64,000 bases of DNA from Lithospermum erythrorhizon (GCA_019722365.1 JADFUC010000674.1:82106-146105), one strand, 5' to 3'. Positions 10,841 through 23,900 are shown, numbered from the stretch's first letter. The notes: generated from the sequence alone by a model not told the origin. Numbers and translations: made by a program.

Positions 10841-13800
10841 AATGGGTTTGAAAGCTGGCGTCGGTGTACCCATCATTGTAACTCACCGTCTCGCGTATAC
10901 CCGAGAAAGCATCTTTAGTTCTCTCGGATACTTGAAGATGCGGCTTAATTATAATCAGTGGCTTTCACGGATTAGCTTGGTATCTCACAGTTACGCAGTG
11001 CATAAGGCAGCATCGGGTTTGAGTGTCGACATGGCATCATGATGGATCCTATAAGCCAGAAGCATAGGTATGTCCTTCGTGCAATTTAAATACCGGCTAG
11101 TAGTGGGACAGCGAGTTGAACTCCGTGGCCTCATGGAAGTGCCACTTCTTGGAATTACTCGTGTTGAACTGCGATGCACTTGTGTAAGTATCATGAGAAG
11201 TCAATCGACCTCTGGTACCGATCGGTGGATCTTTTTTATTCAGTATATATTGTCTTCGCCCTAAGTCCTTCGTTGAGAAACATTTGCCTGACCCGATCCT
11301 TGGCGAGTTTAGTAACTCTACGTTGTTTCCAATGATAAGAATGTCGTCGGCATCTGAGGATATGAATCACATGCTCAGCTTTACACTTAAGCATACAGAT
11401 TAACGTTAGCAGTGAAACCAAACTCTTTGATTGATTCGTAGCGTAGAATCCCAATCTGGGATACTGCTTAAGACCATAAATGGACTTTTGCGAGCTTGCG
11501 TACACTGCTTGGAGTCGCTTTAGGACGTGTAAAGCTTTGGAGGTTGTACCGTGTACATCTTCCTCACAGAATTTCCATTTAGGAAGCGGTCTTCATCCAT
11601 TTGCCATATTTCGCCAGTCATGAAATGCAACAATGGCTAAGATTATCCGGATGGATTAGCGTAATTACATTTTAGCGGTAGTTCGTGTAGTCATTCAGGT
11701 GGCTTGTTTTGAAACCTTTAAGCTACAGTCGCTTTGAAAACATCAGCGTTCGTCTTTATCATGTTTAACTTCTTAAATGCCATTTACGTTCGATAGGTGA
11801 GCCCGTTTAGTAAAATCGACAGGACCGAACCTCGTTTTTGGTACATAGAATCCATACCGATTTCGTGGCAGATTTGCCGTTTATTAAATCCTTGCTGTTC
11901 ATTTAACTAACTGTAAAGTGACTCGTCGGCTCTCGATGATGAAAGCTTCGCTGATACCCATTGGCGTACGGGTTCGTGGCGATCACATTGGATCTCCTAA
12001 GGGTTGGTTAACTCGCGGGCTCACGTGGATCGAAGCTGGTCTTGAAGAAGGTTCCAATTCTTGTGGTGTGTCGGATGCCTGCGCATTAGATGCGTCGATA
12101 TTGACTTAAATCGGCTTGAGCCGTGAGATGAACACGGTACTTAGTCTGCAGACCCAGGATGTTCGCTTTTTCGAGGTCTTTCGCATTGCAGCGATGAAGA
12201 TTTTATTCTCTGGCTTTCAGGTAGAAGTAGTAACCAAATGTTTCCATGGATATCCTATGAAATAGCATTTATCGATTTGAGCGCAAGTTTATCTTTTGTT
12301 AATCTCTTGCTGCAAAATCTTTAGAAAACAACATAGAATCTTCCCCGAACCACCAGTTCATGGGGAGTTTTATCTGTGACTTGGTTGGACATCACATTTA
12401 AGGTAAGGGTATGTCATGTTTTAAGTCATCCCCGAGAGAATTAAGCGGTAAGATCGAGATAGGCTCGTCATAGATCGAACCATGTCAAGAAGAGGTCGAT
12501 TTCTCCTTTTTCAGACGGCGCCGTTATCTTTGTGGCGTTCACTTGCTTGAGTGAGTTGTGAAAGCAATACCGCACTCTACAAGGTGAAGTATTGAATTTC
12601 GTGACTCAAATATTCTACTCATCGAGACCGGAGAATCTTTATTGTCTTGTTCAATTGGTTTTGTGCCATTTTGGAACTCATGAATTTCGAAAGGACTACG
12701 TGTTTGTGTCATCGGATACAAAGCCACATATCTACTTGTAGTCATCGATAAATGTAATGAAATGGTTATAACCTCCTCTTGCGAATGTGTTCGTTGGCCC
12801 CTTGTCAATCGGTGTGTATGATCCCAATAAATCCTTTGCCCTTTCATTTAAGCCGATTGAAAGGCATTTTGGTCATTTGCCCGGAAGGCAAGACTCATGG
12901 CTTATCGTATGATTCATAATCGAAACAGTATTCCTTTGGTGGAGTTCTTGATTCGGTTCTCGTTAATGTGACTGGTCTGCTGATACCATAGGTATGTTTG
13001 GTTTAAGTCGTTAGGCTTATTCCGTTTTAAGTTTATGTTATATGACTCGTTAATCGTGTCTAAAGCGTATAGACCATTTTGAAGGAGGCGGTGCAATCTT
13101 GCCCGTTAAAGGTGATCTAGAATTAAAGCCGGGATCTATTGAAAATGAAAAACCATCATTATTCAAAGCGAAATAGAAATAATATTCACTTAGCAATTGC
13201 GGGAATTTATAATCAAGCAGGAGATAAGTTCAAAAGCAGGCCCGTGGGCGAATTTAAACTAATGGATCCTCACTGCCGAGACATAAACCTTGTATTATTT
13301 CCCTTGCGCCAGTCCATTTCCCTCTTTTCGAATGCTTACTTGACTTGAGTTCTATATTACGACAAATATAGAGAACCGCAGCGATTATGCTTACGAAGTA
13401 AATTAAGTTGTACAAACTTCAATAACATATGCAATACACAGCAGGCTGGCGGTCGTGAGACCGTGCTACTGTCATCTACGTGAACTTCATAGTCGACTTC
13501 CGACGGGTTTCATGACCATGAAGCACTTGTCGTGGCCACAGCTCCTCACTTTCAGCCGGCAGGATTACTCGAACCACTTGATGCTTTGCAGGCAAACTTC
13601 TTAACTTCTTGAATTTAACTGCTTGTTTTGGACCACCAAAAACGGAAGAATAGAATTTAGTCTTACCGAGTTCGTCTCGGCATTCATTGATCATCTTATG
13701 CGATTCGTTTAGAATGCTGAACTTGTGCATATTGAAATTCATGACAAGCTAAGAAGGAATTTATGCGGAAAGAGACTTCGGGGATGAGATCAGCCCGATT

Positions 13801-14280
13801 CTTTGAGACAACGGTGCCCGAGTGAGTCGTCGGCCAGGCGTCATTTTAATGATATGAGGGCTTGCTTGACTTTGTCCGTTCCCCATTTCTTTGTCCACGG
13901 AAACACAGATAGTGTCATGTCTGCAATTTTACAGCTTCCTTTCGAATAATTCCTCAGTTCTTAGGTATATGTCATATCTTTGCACTTTTCATGTTAATTT
14001 GGAGCGAAAGGTTCATGTGTAACGAAGACATTGGACATCATGACGTCGAGACTTCGTGCTTTTTTGTGGGATCCACTTTTTTCCGATGGGAGGCACTATC
14101 GTGGAGTTTCGGCGAGACCTTGTTGTTCGGCACGTATTCGGTCCTGCTTTGCTTGAGAATGATTCTCGAGTTTGGTCAACTCGTCCAAGTCGAGTTATTC
14201 ATTTTAACTTTCAAGTCTTGAAGCGAGTTCTTGGGAGTAGCGATAGTGGTAGCCATATTAATTACACAGAATAAGTAAAT
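10841..14280 (-). pseudogene. Eroded copia gag-pol of the nested element
   Basis: On the - strand, from high to low coordinates: a possible gag/knuckle region (13476-13742, basic and unconvincing); pre-integrase near 13096-12914 (GLYALDTINESYNIN, DLNQTYLW, HINENRI); an integrase trace at 12847-12539 (EIHEFQNG, where related elements have KFKEFQNE); and a reverse transcriptase piece at 11505-11236 (SQKSIYGLKQ, the copia LQKSIYGLKQ block). The order pre-integrase, integrase, reverse transcriptase confirms copia. Every domain is broken by frameshifts and many residues do not fit the family, which may be decay or consensus error. It is not functional as written. Confidence 0.65.
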
Positions 14281-14879
14281 AAAATAACGATTTCGATGAA
14301 ACTATAAAGTACTAAAACACTAAATAAATTGTAAAGTAAATACTAATAATGGTAGGTTGTCAACCCAGTGTAAAACTACATCTTTGTGTCGCTGGCATCT
14401 CTTACGGAGGATGCTACTGACATTGTATCTCCGAAAACCGGTTAAGCATGCAATTAAACCCAGTGTTACTTGGATTGATCATCCCGAAAGCCCATGACGT
14501 TAGTGGAAATCAACAGCATGATCCGTTGTCGTATCAAATGAAACATTATGCGCCCACGCCCGTCGCGGTGTGCGATTGATGCAGTTGATTGCCTGACTTT
14601 AAAATTGGCTGATCTTTGCTTAAATTTTAATTGGTGAGATTATTATTACTTTGTTTTTCATTTACTAAATGCATCTTGCTTAGCGTAATCAAGCGATACA
14701 TGCAGCATGAAAAATAAGCAATGTCTGGCGTTCGAAGATATACGATATGGCGCAGAGCTTTTATTACAAGTGACATCAAATACTAGCATAAGTCTAGTGC
14801 TTGTATCTTGTATACGGATCCGTACGAGTCACTGATATCTTGTAGTGAAATGATCTTGATATATTTGGCTTGTTACCGT
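14281..14879. other. Leader region of the nested copia element, no gene seen
   Basis: This lies between the gag remnant and the right LTR. By position it is the 5' leader on the - strand. No clear primer binding site and no open frame of note could be identified. Confidence 0.3.
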
Positions 14880-15840
14880 CTTAGGCGAACTGCCAGCTTG
14901 TGGAGTAAAGCATTAAATAAATAAATACAAAATATGACCAGAAGATGCATTTCTGACGGAGGACTTACAGGTGCGGCGGAGTAAATTCCGCAATCATGCA
15001 ACTTCAAATTCGCAGCGTGAATTTGAAACTTCACTTCAGCTCGCTTTGTTGTAATACTCCCGGTGTATGATATCTACAGTTAGTCGCGCCGGGAGGTTGA
15101 ATCGAACTTAATCTATCTTAGTAAACAAGGATAGACAAAACGAGAAAAACTCGAAAATTCTTGGGAGAATTTACGCGAAACTAGGGTTTTTGGTGAAAAG
15201 GTTTTCAAAAACTTATGATGAAAAACCTAAAGTTTGCTTATATAGGGCTAGGTTAAAATGAAGCCCGATAAACGATAATTAAGAAATATTAGCTTGACTC
15301 GTTAACTCTATTAGTTCGTTAAGGCAGCTAATGAGTTGCTAATGAGATTGAACTATTTAATTAAGCTAATTAAATAGTAATAGTCGATATCGATAATCTT
15401 TCAAGGATTATCGATAAATGCTAAAATTACTCGAACGATTAAACTGTTTAATTGATTTACATTTGTTCGATAGATATTACTACGTAAATAGAACCGCGTA
15501 GTGAAATACATTTCTCAATTACACGGATTCTATACTGTTCATCACGTGAAATATAACTCGATGTCATTGTGTGTGTGTGGCCCAGGCTCGGATAATAGTA
15601 AGTTGTATAATAATAATGTGTGATTACTATTATAACGATTAATAGTGAATCACTGTCGCGCTAACCCTTTAGAATTATCGCTGAGAACCCGCTGTGTATC
15701 TGATTGCAAGTTGACCCTTTAAGTTCGATAATCACGTTTAACTTATTTGGTAAATGAATTCTTCTGTGATTGTCGCTGACGGGCGTAATAAATGGAACGA
15801 TTCTCGTGATTTCCATGATTGCGACCGAGTCGGTGAACCA
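14880..15840 (-). repeat. 5' LTR (right copy) of the nested copia element
   Basis: Direct-repeat partner of 8705-9660, with the same ordered blocks (ctcgctttgttgtaat, acagttagtcg, tatagggctaggttaaaa, agttgtataataataat, acgggcgtaataaatgg). On the - strand this is the upstream LTR and would hold the promoter. The right edge is set by the gypsy RNase H that restarts at 15846. Confidence 0.65.
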
Positions 15841-15845
15841 TTAGT

Positions 15846-17600
15846 ATGCAACTTCTTATATCGGATGTAGCGTTAGGTAGTGTGTTGTTAGTCGAGGGGA
15901 AGCGGAAGAGTGCAAAACCTATATATTATGTTAGCCGTGTCTTCTGTGGAAGCGGAAGAAGGTACTTACATCATGAAATAATTTGCTTTTCATTTCTCAT
16001 CATTTCGGCGAGGAAGTTGAAGGCTTATTTTGAATCTAAATCTATATTGATGGTGACCAACCAGAAGCGGGTGTTAGCCCAGATCGGCTTTATGCAGACC
16101 AGTTAACTGACAGAATTTTGTAAGTGGCGAATTTGAGATACATATGTTCCCAGAACTATGTTCCCGAGAACTAGTGCTAGAGCCCGTGCTGCAGCGGAAT
16201 TTAATAAATTGAATGTCTTTGAGACCCTCTACAGTATACCAAGCAACCGAGAAGGAAAAACAAAGTCCTTTGAGTTTTTGGAGTGGACTCTGCGTAGATG
16301 GAGTGCGAAAGCCAAGCAAAGGAAGCGAGGCGAATGTTTAGTTAGAGGACGCCAGAGTCCATATGGAATAGCTGCGATTCAGTTTCACATACGATAACGA
16401 AGGAGAGTATGAGGCTATGATAGTTGGGTTGAAAATTTGATTAAATCATTGAATGTCTTGGAAGTGTTAGTGAAAGGAGATTCCTAAGCTTATTATAGAT
16501 AGATCGAGAGGAGTTGTGGAGTCGAGGTGAAACTTTGAAAAAAATGCACTGCTTTCAGCCTTATCCACTGACGAAGTTTCCCGGGATCTATTTTTCAACA
16601 CATTCCGTGAGAGGAAAGCGAGGAAGCGGATTGATTGTCACGATTAGTCACGACTAATATAGCGGCTTTACAGGGGAGTATAAGTGGAAATCTGTAATTA
16701 TATATGGCGTAAGAAGCGTCGAAGGAAGATTGGAGAACTCCGGCCATGATACTTGGCGGTAAGGTGTTCTAGAAGGATAAGTATGAAACCAGGAGATACA
16801 AAACCGAAGTTTTGGGTTCGAATCTATCATGACGAGCTATATACAGAAGTCGTGGCATGACCCGCTTTACTCGCATGTAATGCCAGCGGAGAAGATATTC
16901 GGGGTTTTGGTAGAAGTCATGAGGATGGTGTGGAAGTATATTAGGCGAGATCCACGGCTATTAAGATTACTAAAGGCTGGGTATTATTGGCCAATCTTTG
17001 GTTAAAGATGCACTTGTTTTACGTGAAATGTGATCTTGCTAGCAATTGATAAATGATCCCCAACTTGAGCCCGGTGCCACGATAGCAGGTGGTAAACACA
17101 TCCTTCCATTATGTAGGGAACTAGATTTGAGTGGGGAAACTACCCCAACAAGGGGGGCAATTTCTTATAGTAGCGGTAGATACTTAAGTAATTGGGTAGA
17201 AACAGTTCAGCTTAAGAAAACTAAAGGAGAAATGTCATTACAACTACGTGAAAGAATATATTTATCCGGTTTGGTATATACAAATCATAGTTTCGATAAT
17301 GGCCAGGTTGATGGGCGGTTGTTAGCGGTTACGTGAAGTTTGGAATTGAGCATAGATTCGCTCGATTATCTTGCCCACATCGATACACGTGCTTAGAGGT
17401 TATGAAATGGCATTATCTTGATGGAATAAAAGAATCTCGCTTGAAATTGGCGAGAGCGGAGGAAATTGGGTGGAGAAGTTATCAGAGTATTGAGTTTAAC
17501 TTTGATCGCTCCAAATCGTCCTACATGGGAAGCGCCACTTTAGTTTTGGTGTGAAATTGTACTCTCCCAGAATAATGTGGCCAGACCAGTATCAGCTCAG
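15846..17600 (+). pseudogene. Tat/Ogre-like gypsy RNase H, second RNase H and integrase, third fragment
   Basis: It opens with ISDVALGSVL and KPIYYVSRV (RNase H), followed by ARKLKAYFESKSILMVTNQ and, near 16146, the VPRTS block. A second, archaeal-type RNase H follows at about 16370-16490 (AIQFHIR, then EGEYEAM in another frame). This extra domain is characteristic of the Tat/Ogre lineage. Integrase starts near 16900-16990 (LKAGYYWPI, zinc-finger region) and runs through YLSNWVETVQL (near 17170), the DNGQ block (17295) and LDGIKESRLKLA with NFDRSKSSYMGSATLVLV (to about 17550). Frames shift repeatedly. The element is dead but recognisable. Confidence 0.75.
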
Positions 17601-18400
17601 GCAGCAGCAATGCCGAAAGTAAGAACTCAAAGTAAAAACACCTGAGTTTGTGCTTGATTCGGTGCCAAAAGCAACGCACAAAATGCAGGAGGCGGTTGCC
17701 CGGTGAAGGATTCCCGATATGTCAAGGAGTACAAAAGCGAGGTCTTACTCGAATGCTCCATTCTCTTACGCCATATTCTCTCCAATATGAATGTATAAGC
17801 TCGGGCTCACATTATCACCACATCCTTGGCTATTTCTTATCACAGTAATGGCGCAAACTTCTGATATTTTCACTAGAATAAAGCTGTTGTAACTAGGTAT
17901 CACCAGGCAGTTGTACAAAAACTAATAGATTTTTAGTAGCATCGTACATTCGGCCTACGCTAAATCCTCACCTGGAAGCTACATGCTTGTCTGATGTGCA
18001 CTTATGCAAATACACTCTTGTTTCGCCCGTTTATTAGATCTCCAGATGAAGCCATAATATAGTGTAGACACGTACGGCGTTATAGCAAATATTGCTATAA
18101 GCGAAAACTTCCATCTTGCATAATAAATGAATCATTTCATGCGCAATTAATAAATGTTTCGATCAATATAATCCTAATTATTTTAGGCGTGTATCTTGTT
18201 CACTTGATTTCTAGTAAATACTATAAAAGGCTTGTCAAATCATATCTTAAGTTCTCCGAATCCTCTTGAAATATAGTAGCAATACAATCTCGCGTGAAAA
18301 GATCATGTCGGCTCTTGAATAGTTACTGTCTGTCAGGGCGGTTGGTAGAGTAGTAGCGAAAGCAACGACAGTATAATGCGCTATGGCTCCTTTGGAGTAA
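17601..18400. other. Probable 3' end of the gypsy element, no gene seen
   Basis: This follows the integrase core, so it should hold the integrase tail and 3' non-coding DNA of the gypsy element. No LTR could be delimited because no second copy is in the window. The open frame at 17648-17848 has no recognisable motif. Confidence 0.3.
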
Positions 18401-21400
18401 ATTTTCGCGACAAATATTTTAAGAACCCTACGCGTCACATTTAGCGTATATAACCCATGAAATAGAAGAGTAAATATCCGCAAATAGAAAACAGTAAATA
18501 CCGTGTCGACACAAATAAGATGGATTGTTTAAGAACCTGACATCGATGGCCCCATCGATACGCTTAGTGAGGAGACGGATGGCCAAAACGGATGCCCGAT
18601 ACTCACAAAACAAAGCAGCATCTTGGCGCTGGCGCCGCCTGCGTCCATAATGCTGCGTCACGCATGATAAACTAGAAAAAAAAATTACTCGCGTATTAGG
18701 GTTCCTCCGTTCAGACGTCTCCCCTATTTGTCCCAGCATTACGAAAGAACACTAGTTAACGAGCAATGACACTATCAGGCGAATCATCGCCTTGACACAG
18801 CGTCGTCTACTTGATTAAAAGCTCGCCAGTGCTTGCCGCTAGCTGGCGATTCTGAGCCGTGCTAAATCAGATCGCCCTATTTAAATACTGTCTCCTCCTT
18901 GAAGGCTGCCTTTATGCCATCGGTGTGAGTGGTGGAGGTATCTTCTTCGATCCCCAGGAGTCACAGAATTACATCGGCCTTGAGTCACTACGTCGTCTTG
19001 GAGTGATGTGTGTAGCCTTTGGATCGACTCCTGTCGTCGGATGTCGGAATATCGTATGTCTTTGGCGCTCGAGGAAGAATCTGCCAGTCATTTTAAATAT
19101 GGGGATTGGCCTTGTGCTTGGCGTGAAGTGGCATGTTGAGTGATTTGATCAAGAGCACCTAAAAGTATCGAAAGAAGCACGGTCCCGATGCATTATCTGA
19201 AGCTTTCCCGATACTTGAATTCTGGTGTTATGGGTAGTGGGGATCGATTTGCAACTCACATATGCAGCATCTTGCCTTTCAACTTAAAGATGGCGGCCGC
19301 ATGCGGCCGTGTTAACAGCTACACTTGATTAACACATGACTATATCGCTAATCCTCAGGTATACTCGAGTGCCGCCCCCGTTTTGGTGCTTCCAAGTGAT
19401 CATTTATCAACCGGGGAGAAAAATCAAAGGTATGATTGCGAAATGTTACCTTATGATGATGAGAATTTGTGATGTCATCGATGTCTTCGGACATGTTGCA
19501 TATGAACTCTTGGACAAGCTTCGGATAGTAGGGGCTTGTAACTCATGATGTGGCTGACTTGACCTCCATAAAATCCACAATGATGTTGGAGTTCTTTTGC
19601 GTCGATTTAGACATAACTTCTGATGTTCTGAGTTGGCCTGAAACTTCCACACAGCCATTGCTTGAGTTAAGAACACGTTGGTTGTGGGAATGATAGATTT
19701 CAGTGCCCGAATGTGATTCCCAGTCGGATTACATTTTCGTTTTAGCACGAGTTTGCCGCTTTTTGCGCTTCCTCATTGCTCCGTGCGTAGCAACATTCTC
19801 TTATTCGAGTCATCAGGGATCATTGACTTGTTGTTCTTGTTCGATGACTTGATCGATAAATGACGGATGTGTGTATATTATTAGTATACTTTCAGTTCCT
19901 CGCCGGCAATGATCTAACTGACACCATTACTCGTAGTTAAATCGGCACCGGCGACCACTTTGGCCTTTCGACAGCTTGTTTCTATGCCTACTCCCATTTC
20001 TCACCAGCCTTAGCAGCGGTACGTCTCTTTTTTTTTGACGAGTTTAGGCTCGGAAGGACCGGCTCAGCTTATTTTCTTGATTTCCTCTTTGGATTTTCTT
20101 TGTTTCGGAGAAGGAAGCCATGATGTCTTAATCGAGGTGTTAGTAACACCTTGAGCGTATTTCCATGAGCCTCTTGATCCTTAGGCTCAGTGGCGGTATT
20201 CTCTTGTATGTCGGAGGGCGTACCTCGCGGTGTTAGCGTGGTGTCTTGTGGTCGTCGGATCGATAGTTTCATTGAAGTGTTTTTGTGGCTTGGTTCTTTC
20301 GTTGTTTCCAGGCATACGGTCTTTGGTCCTCTGTTATACGGCTTGTCGCCAGCCAACATGATCGGTACCACCTGTCCCGTCATCGCGATACCATTTAGTA
20401 GGATCAAAATCATACTGTCAGCTCTTGCGAGATTAAATCAACGGTAGATGGTTCGCGTACATCATTGACAAATGGCGTAGCAGAAGGTCTGACGGACACC
20501 GCGATTTTGACTCGCGGCGTGAAGAGTGAGCTCTTCTTGACAATTGGATCCTCGGCCACTTTCTCGACGTCTCCTGTCGATTTAGTATGGGACTTACTCG
20601 GCTTGATATCGACATCGAATTGTGACTTGCACGGTTGGGTTATCGAATCTCGCGCGTTAGAGTAATGTCGACCCATGGCGGATAGTTGTTGTGAGTTGCG
20701 GAACTTCCTCACTTAGGGGAATTAGTATCAATAGCAGCAGGAGAATCTTCTCCAAGGCATCGGACTGGAATAGTACTGCATCTTCGTGAAAGGTCTTAGA
20801 AGTCGAGTTTTTTGATCTCCCAGGCTTTGGCACTTCGGAAGTGACACATGCCTGACCGAATTCTTCAAATGCGTAATACCATTATTAGGTTTAATACCGC
20901 CTTGCTCCGCCCAGTAGCGCTACCGGAAGTATTGAATCCTCGCCGATGTCTTGCCATTTTACTTGTAGTGCTTAGGTAAATTTCGGAGAAAGCGGTGCGG
21001 GTTATGGGAGTCTTTGCTTAGAAAACAACTAATTGAGGTCTTTGATGGATGATTCTTGAACAGAGTATGATGAAATTGGAAGGTTTTAATGGCGGTTGTA
21101 ATTATGGAAGGGAAGTGTTTATGGTAAGTGATTAAAAAGGAATGTGGGTGGTTTGGACAAGATTCATTTGCAATAAATAGCCTTGTCGACATATACCGAG
21201 TCGTGGCTTGAGTACTTTTCTTTTCCGCCAATTCATAACTCGACAAAATAGACTCACTTGATTCTTTGCCCGCGTCTATAGGCTCGCTGACTTAACCTCG
21301 CTGAGAACCCGTGTTCTCTTGCGCTGTTGCGACAACATTTACAGCATGAAGTGCAACTTTTCGCGGTGCTATTGATCGACAGCGCGATCGAGATGATCTC

Positions 21401-21435
21401 GAGGATTCAAATTTGCCATTGCGTCAAGCCTTGAG
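18401..21435 (-). other. Repeat-derived region downstream of a copia RNase H, possible extra ORF remnant
   Basis: On the - strand this lies 3' of the copia RNase H at 21.4-21.8 kb. Fragments at 20410-20712, 20069-20413 and 19446-19748 are Ser/Thr/Lys/Pro-rich, with no pol motif. In SIRE-type copia elements a long extra reading frame (often called envelope-like) sits in this position, so a remnant of one is possible. I cannot confirm it. The + strand frames over the same bases (18859-19143, 20190-20447) match nothing I recognise. Confidence 0.3.
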
Positions 21436-21439
21436 TGAA

Positions 21440-22051
21440 AATATCACGAAGTTGTTTGTACGTACTCGCGTATTCGAGGATGTCTTGTCTTCTGACTCTC
21501 GTATAAAATGATGCACGAGGAAATCAATGTGTTTTGGTTCGTATCTTTGAATGAAGATTTTGATATATTGATGGCACTCTTATCCTGATATAAGATCATG
21601 GAATTTTGACACTGCGTGCTGTAATGCTTCCATCCCATAAGAGTTAGTCTGGCTAACTGCCTGGCTGCTTTATTAAATCTCGGCCGTTGAAAGAGACATT
21701 GAGTTACGCTTTTCTTCGCCAAAGATATTAGGTTATTTACAAAAAGCATCCACCCGGACATGCTCTTTCACATCTTACGTATTTCATGTCGGCGTCGCGG
21801 TACCACACCCGATGAATTATTAGTATCAAAAGAATAAAATAGTCCATAGTTGACATTACCGTTACATATTTGATGATTAACTTTGGGCAGTTCGAAATGA
21901 AACTTCTTTTTGGGGTGCGGCGAAAGCGAGCACAAACTCCCGCGGTAGGAAATGTCGGAACCCGGCTGGCGTGAGATATAATAGACTCCACTGTCGTACT
22001 CCGATAATTGCTTGTGTCGCGAGGCACAACCGTCGAGTGCAACACGTTCAC
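21440..22051 (-). pseudogene. Copia reverse transcriptase end and RNase H remnant
   Basis: On the - strand, GVCARFRRTPKRS (near 21.93 kb) matches the block after the reverse transcriptase palm of copia elements. Next come WYRDADMKY (near 21.80 kb), CFLVNNLISLAKKSVTQC (near 21.72 kb), and YQDKSAINISKSSF followed by the THPRIREY region (near 21.58-21.46 kb). In intact relatives these correspond to the SDAD, GSNLVSW, CDNTSAINISKNP and HIDIRHHF blocks. Several key residues are altered and frames shift. Upstream pol domains are absent, so this is a 5'-truncated remnant next to a gypsy LTR fragment. Confidence 0.65.
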
Positions 22052-22209
22052 GAAAGTAAATTAATCTCGCCCGTGGAAATAAATCTTCATGGCAGGTATG
22101 ATGTAATATCAGCGCCCGCTCTTGATGTGTGTCTCTTTCGTCAGCGCCTAATGCAATTTACAGTGTACACAACAATTTTAACCCTTATCGCATTTAGTTT
22201 TAATATCAA

Positions 22210-22950
22210 CATATGATATTTTGATTCTCATGCAGTTAGGTGGAAAAGATTATTATCGCGACTTTTAGCAGACAAATAAAACAACAAAAGCTTGACCATT
22301 TTGATTATCTATTTTTCGGCCCATTCGCCCGTTACCCCGACAATAACAACAATCAAATTGTCCGATCAAACGATGATTCCCCGATTAATTAAATCATTAT
22401 ACCTGACCTTTAATTCAAGCGTCATGCATTCTTCTTCGACTTCACCCAAACTACCTCAGCATAATCCGCTTCCAGTCAACGTAATCAGCAACTACCCCAA
22501 AACAACTATATTAAAGTCCAATAACATCATATTACAACTTAAGGTGATTTGGGAAAAAGTCAACAAAAGTCAGCCTTGACATCAGCCTTGATACAGCTCG
22601 AAATCAGCATAACTTGACTCTGGCCATGAGTCTAAGCTTTAGATGATGCTTTTATGCCGTTATAAAGGTAAACTCAGTCGACTCAAAAATCAAACTTACA
22701 AAATAGTCAACTATTGCCTAAAATGATGAATTGGAAGATTAAAAAATGCATGCCTTTGATGAACAAAGAGATGGAGAACAAGATTATGGTCCATGAATTT
22801 ACCTAGAAATGAAAAAATCAAGGAATGGGGATGATTGATTGTGCGACAGCACTTAGGAGAAAGAGGATGAATTTGTTTGTGATAATGATGAAATAGTGGA
22901 ATGAGAATGGTAATTGGTAAGTAGGATAAACGGTTTAAGGCCTCGTTTGA
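22210..22950 (-). repeat. Fragment of the large gypsy LTR family
   Basis: Read on the - strand, this shows the block gactttaatatagttgtttt and the preceding gttgacttttt spacing found in the LTRs at about 53.83 kb and 60.66 kb. It is therefore a partial, reverse-oriented LTR of the same family as the large elements in the right arm. Ends are not defined. Confidence 0.55.
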
Positions 22951-23900
22951 TAGCGGTGCTCTTTCCGCTTTTCGTTTAAATCTTATTAGCAATCAAATAT
23001 CTGTGACATAAATTACTCTACACATCCCAATCTTGATGCCGGTATATCGATTTTATTACGAAAGTATTTAGACTATTTCGGGTCCTTGCTTACATGGAAG
23101 TATATCTTAATACAATTTAATGTTTAGGCGTAGCGGGTTATTCGTCACCAAATATTAATTGTCCGATGTCAATATATATTGAACTTATATATATTTGAAT
23201 GATTAAATCAGTTGTCTGATAATTATTGAAGCGTTTATGAGATGCGATTATCTCATGGATTTCCAATAGTGTGTATAGTGTTTCTAGGTCTAGGCCAAGT
23301 CGATTCATTATCGTCTTAGGCGTGGGTCGTAGTTAGTGCTATTATAAGTCGGATGCGCTTGATTGTGGTATCGAATCGATGAACTTCTCGGACCTCATCA
23401 GGAGCCAGATAGATAGCACTTGTCATTTAAAATTTACTGGATTGGGGGCCGATTGATGGCGTGAATCTTTTGGTCAGGTTTTTAGATCTGTTAAATTGGG
23501 TCCGATTAAAAAATCCTAATTCAAAAAATCTCAAATCAAAACACCCCAAATCAAAACATGTAAAAATTGATTTTGACATAAATAATATAAAAATCTGAAC
23601 ATAAAACATATGCCAGGGTGAAATAAATTAAGCAATTCAACATATAAATCGCAATTTAAAGACTGTGCTAGTAATCAATTCATAAAAAAATCTATTGGAT
23701 TTAGTGTGGCTTAGATTAAATCAACAAATCATGTTTAAAATATAAATCGAAATAAATTCCATATAAAATGAAATTAAGATCGAAGCCAGAAGATGTGGTG
23801 TTAGATTCGATTAAATATAGATGAGAGAGAGAATTAGAATGCGGAGGATTTCTTTATTGCAACCTAGGATGCGGTCGGGGATCCATTCGGTTCTCGTTGA
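22951..23900. other. Intergenic, no gene seen
   Basis: AT-rich DNA between the repeat nest and the EME1 gene. A short internally repetitive stretch (23460-23600, with several aatcaaaac-like words) is the only structure noticed. It may contain distal promoter sequence of the downstream gene. Confidence 0.4.

Larger units (their letters stand above)
8705..15840 (-). mobile_element. Copia retrotransposon, - strand, inserted in gypsy RNase H
   Basis: A block of about 7.1 kb with a related, directly repeated segment of about 0.95 kb at each end and copia domains on the - strand in between. It interrupts the RNase H of the Tat/Ogre-like gypsy element: the text before 8700 and after 15846 joins into one domain. 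The LTR edges are blurred by indels, so the ends are good to about 30 bases and no target duplication is called. Confidence 0.7.

Noticed and set aside
17046..17336. 96-residue + strand frame that at first looked like a novel protein
   Set aside because: Its second half carries the gypsy integrase blocks NWVETVQL and DNGQ and lies between the integrase zinc-finger region and the LDGIK block, so it is part of the Tat/Ogre-like pol.
18859..19143. 94-residue + strand frame beginning MLNQIALFKY
   Set aside because: No known motif, no partner exons, and it lies antisense to a probable copia 3' region. Most likely a chance frame in repeat DNA.
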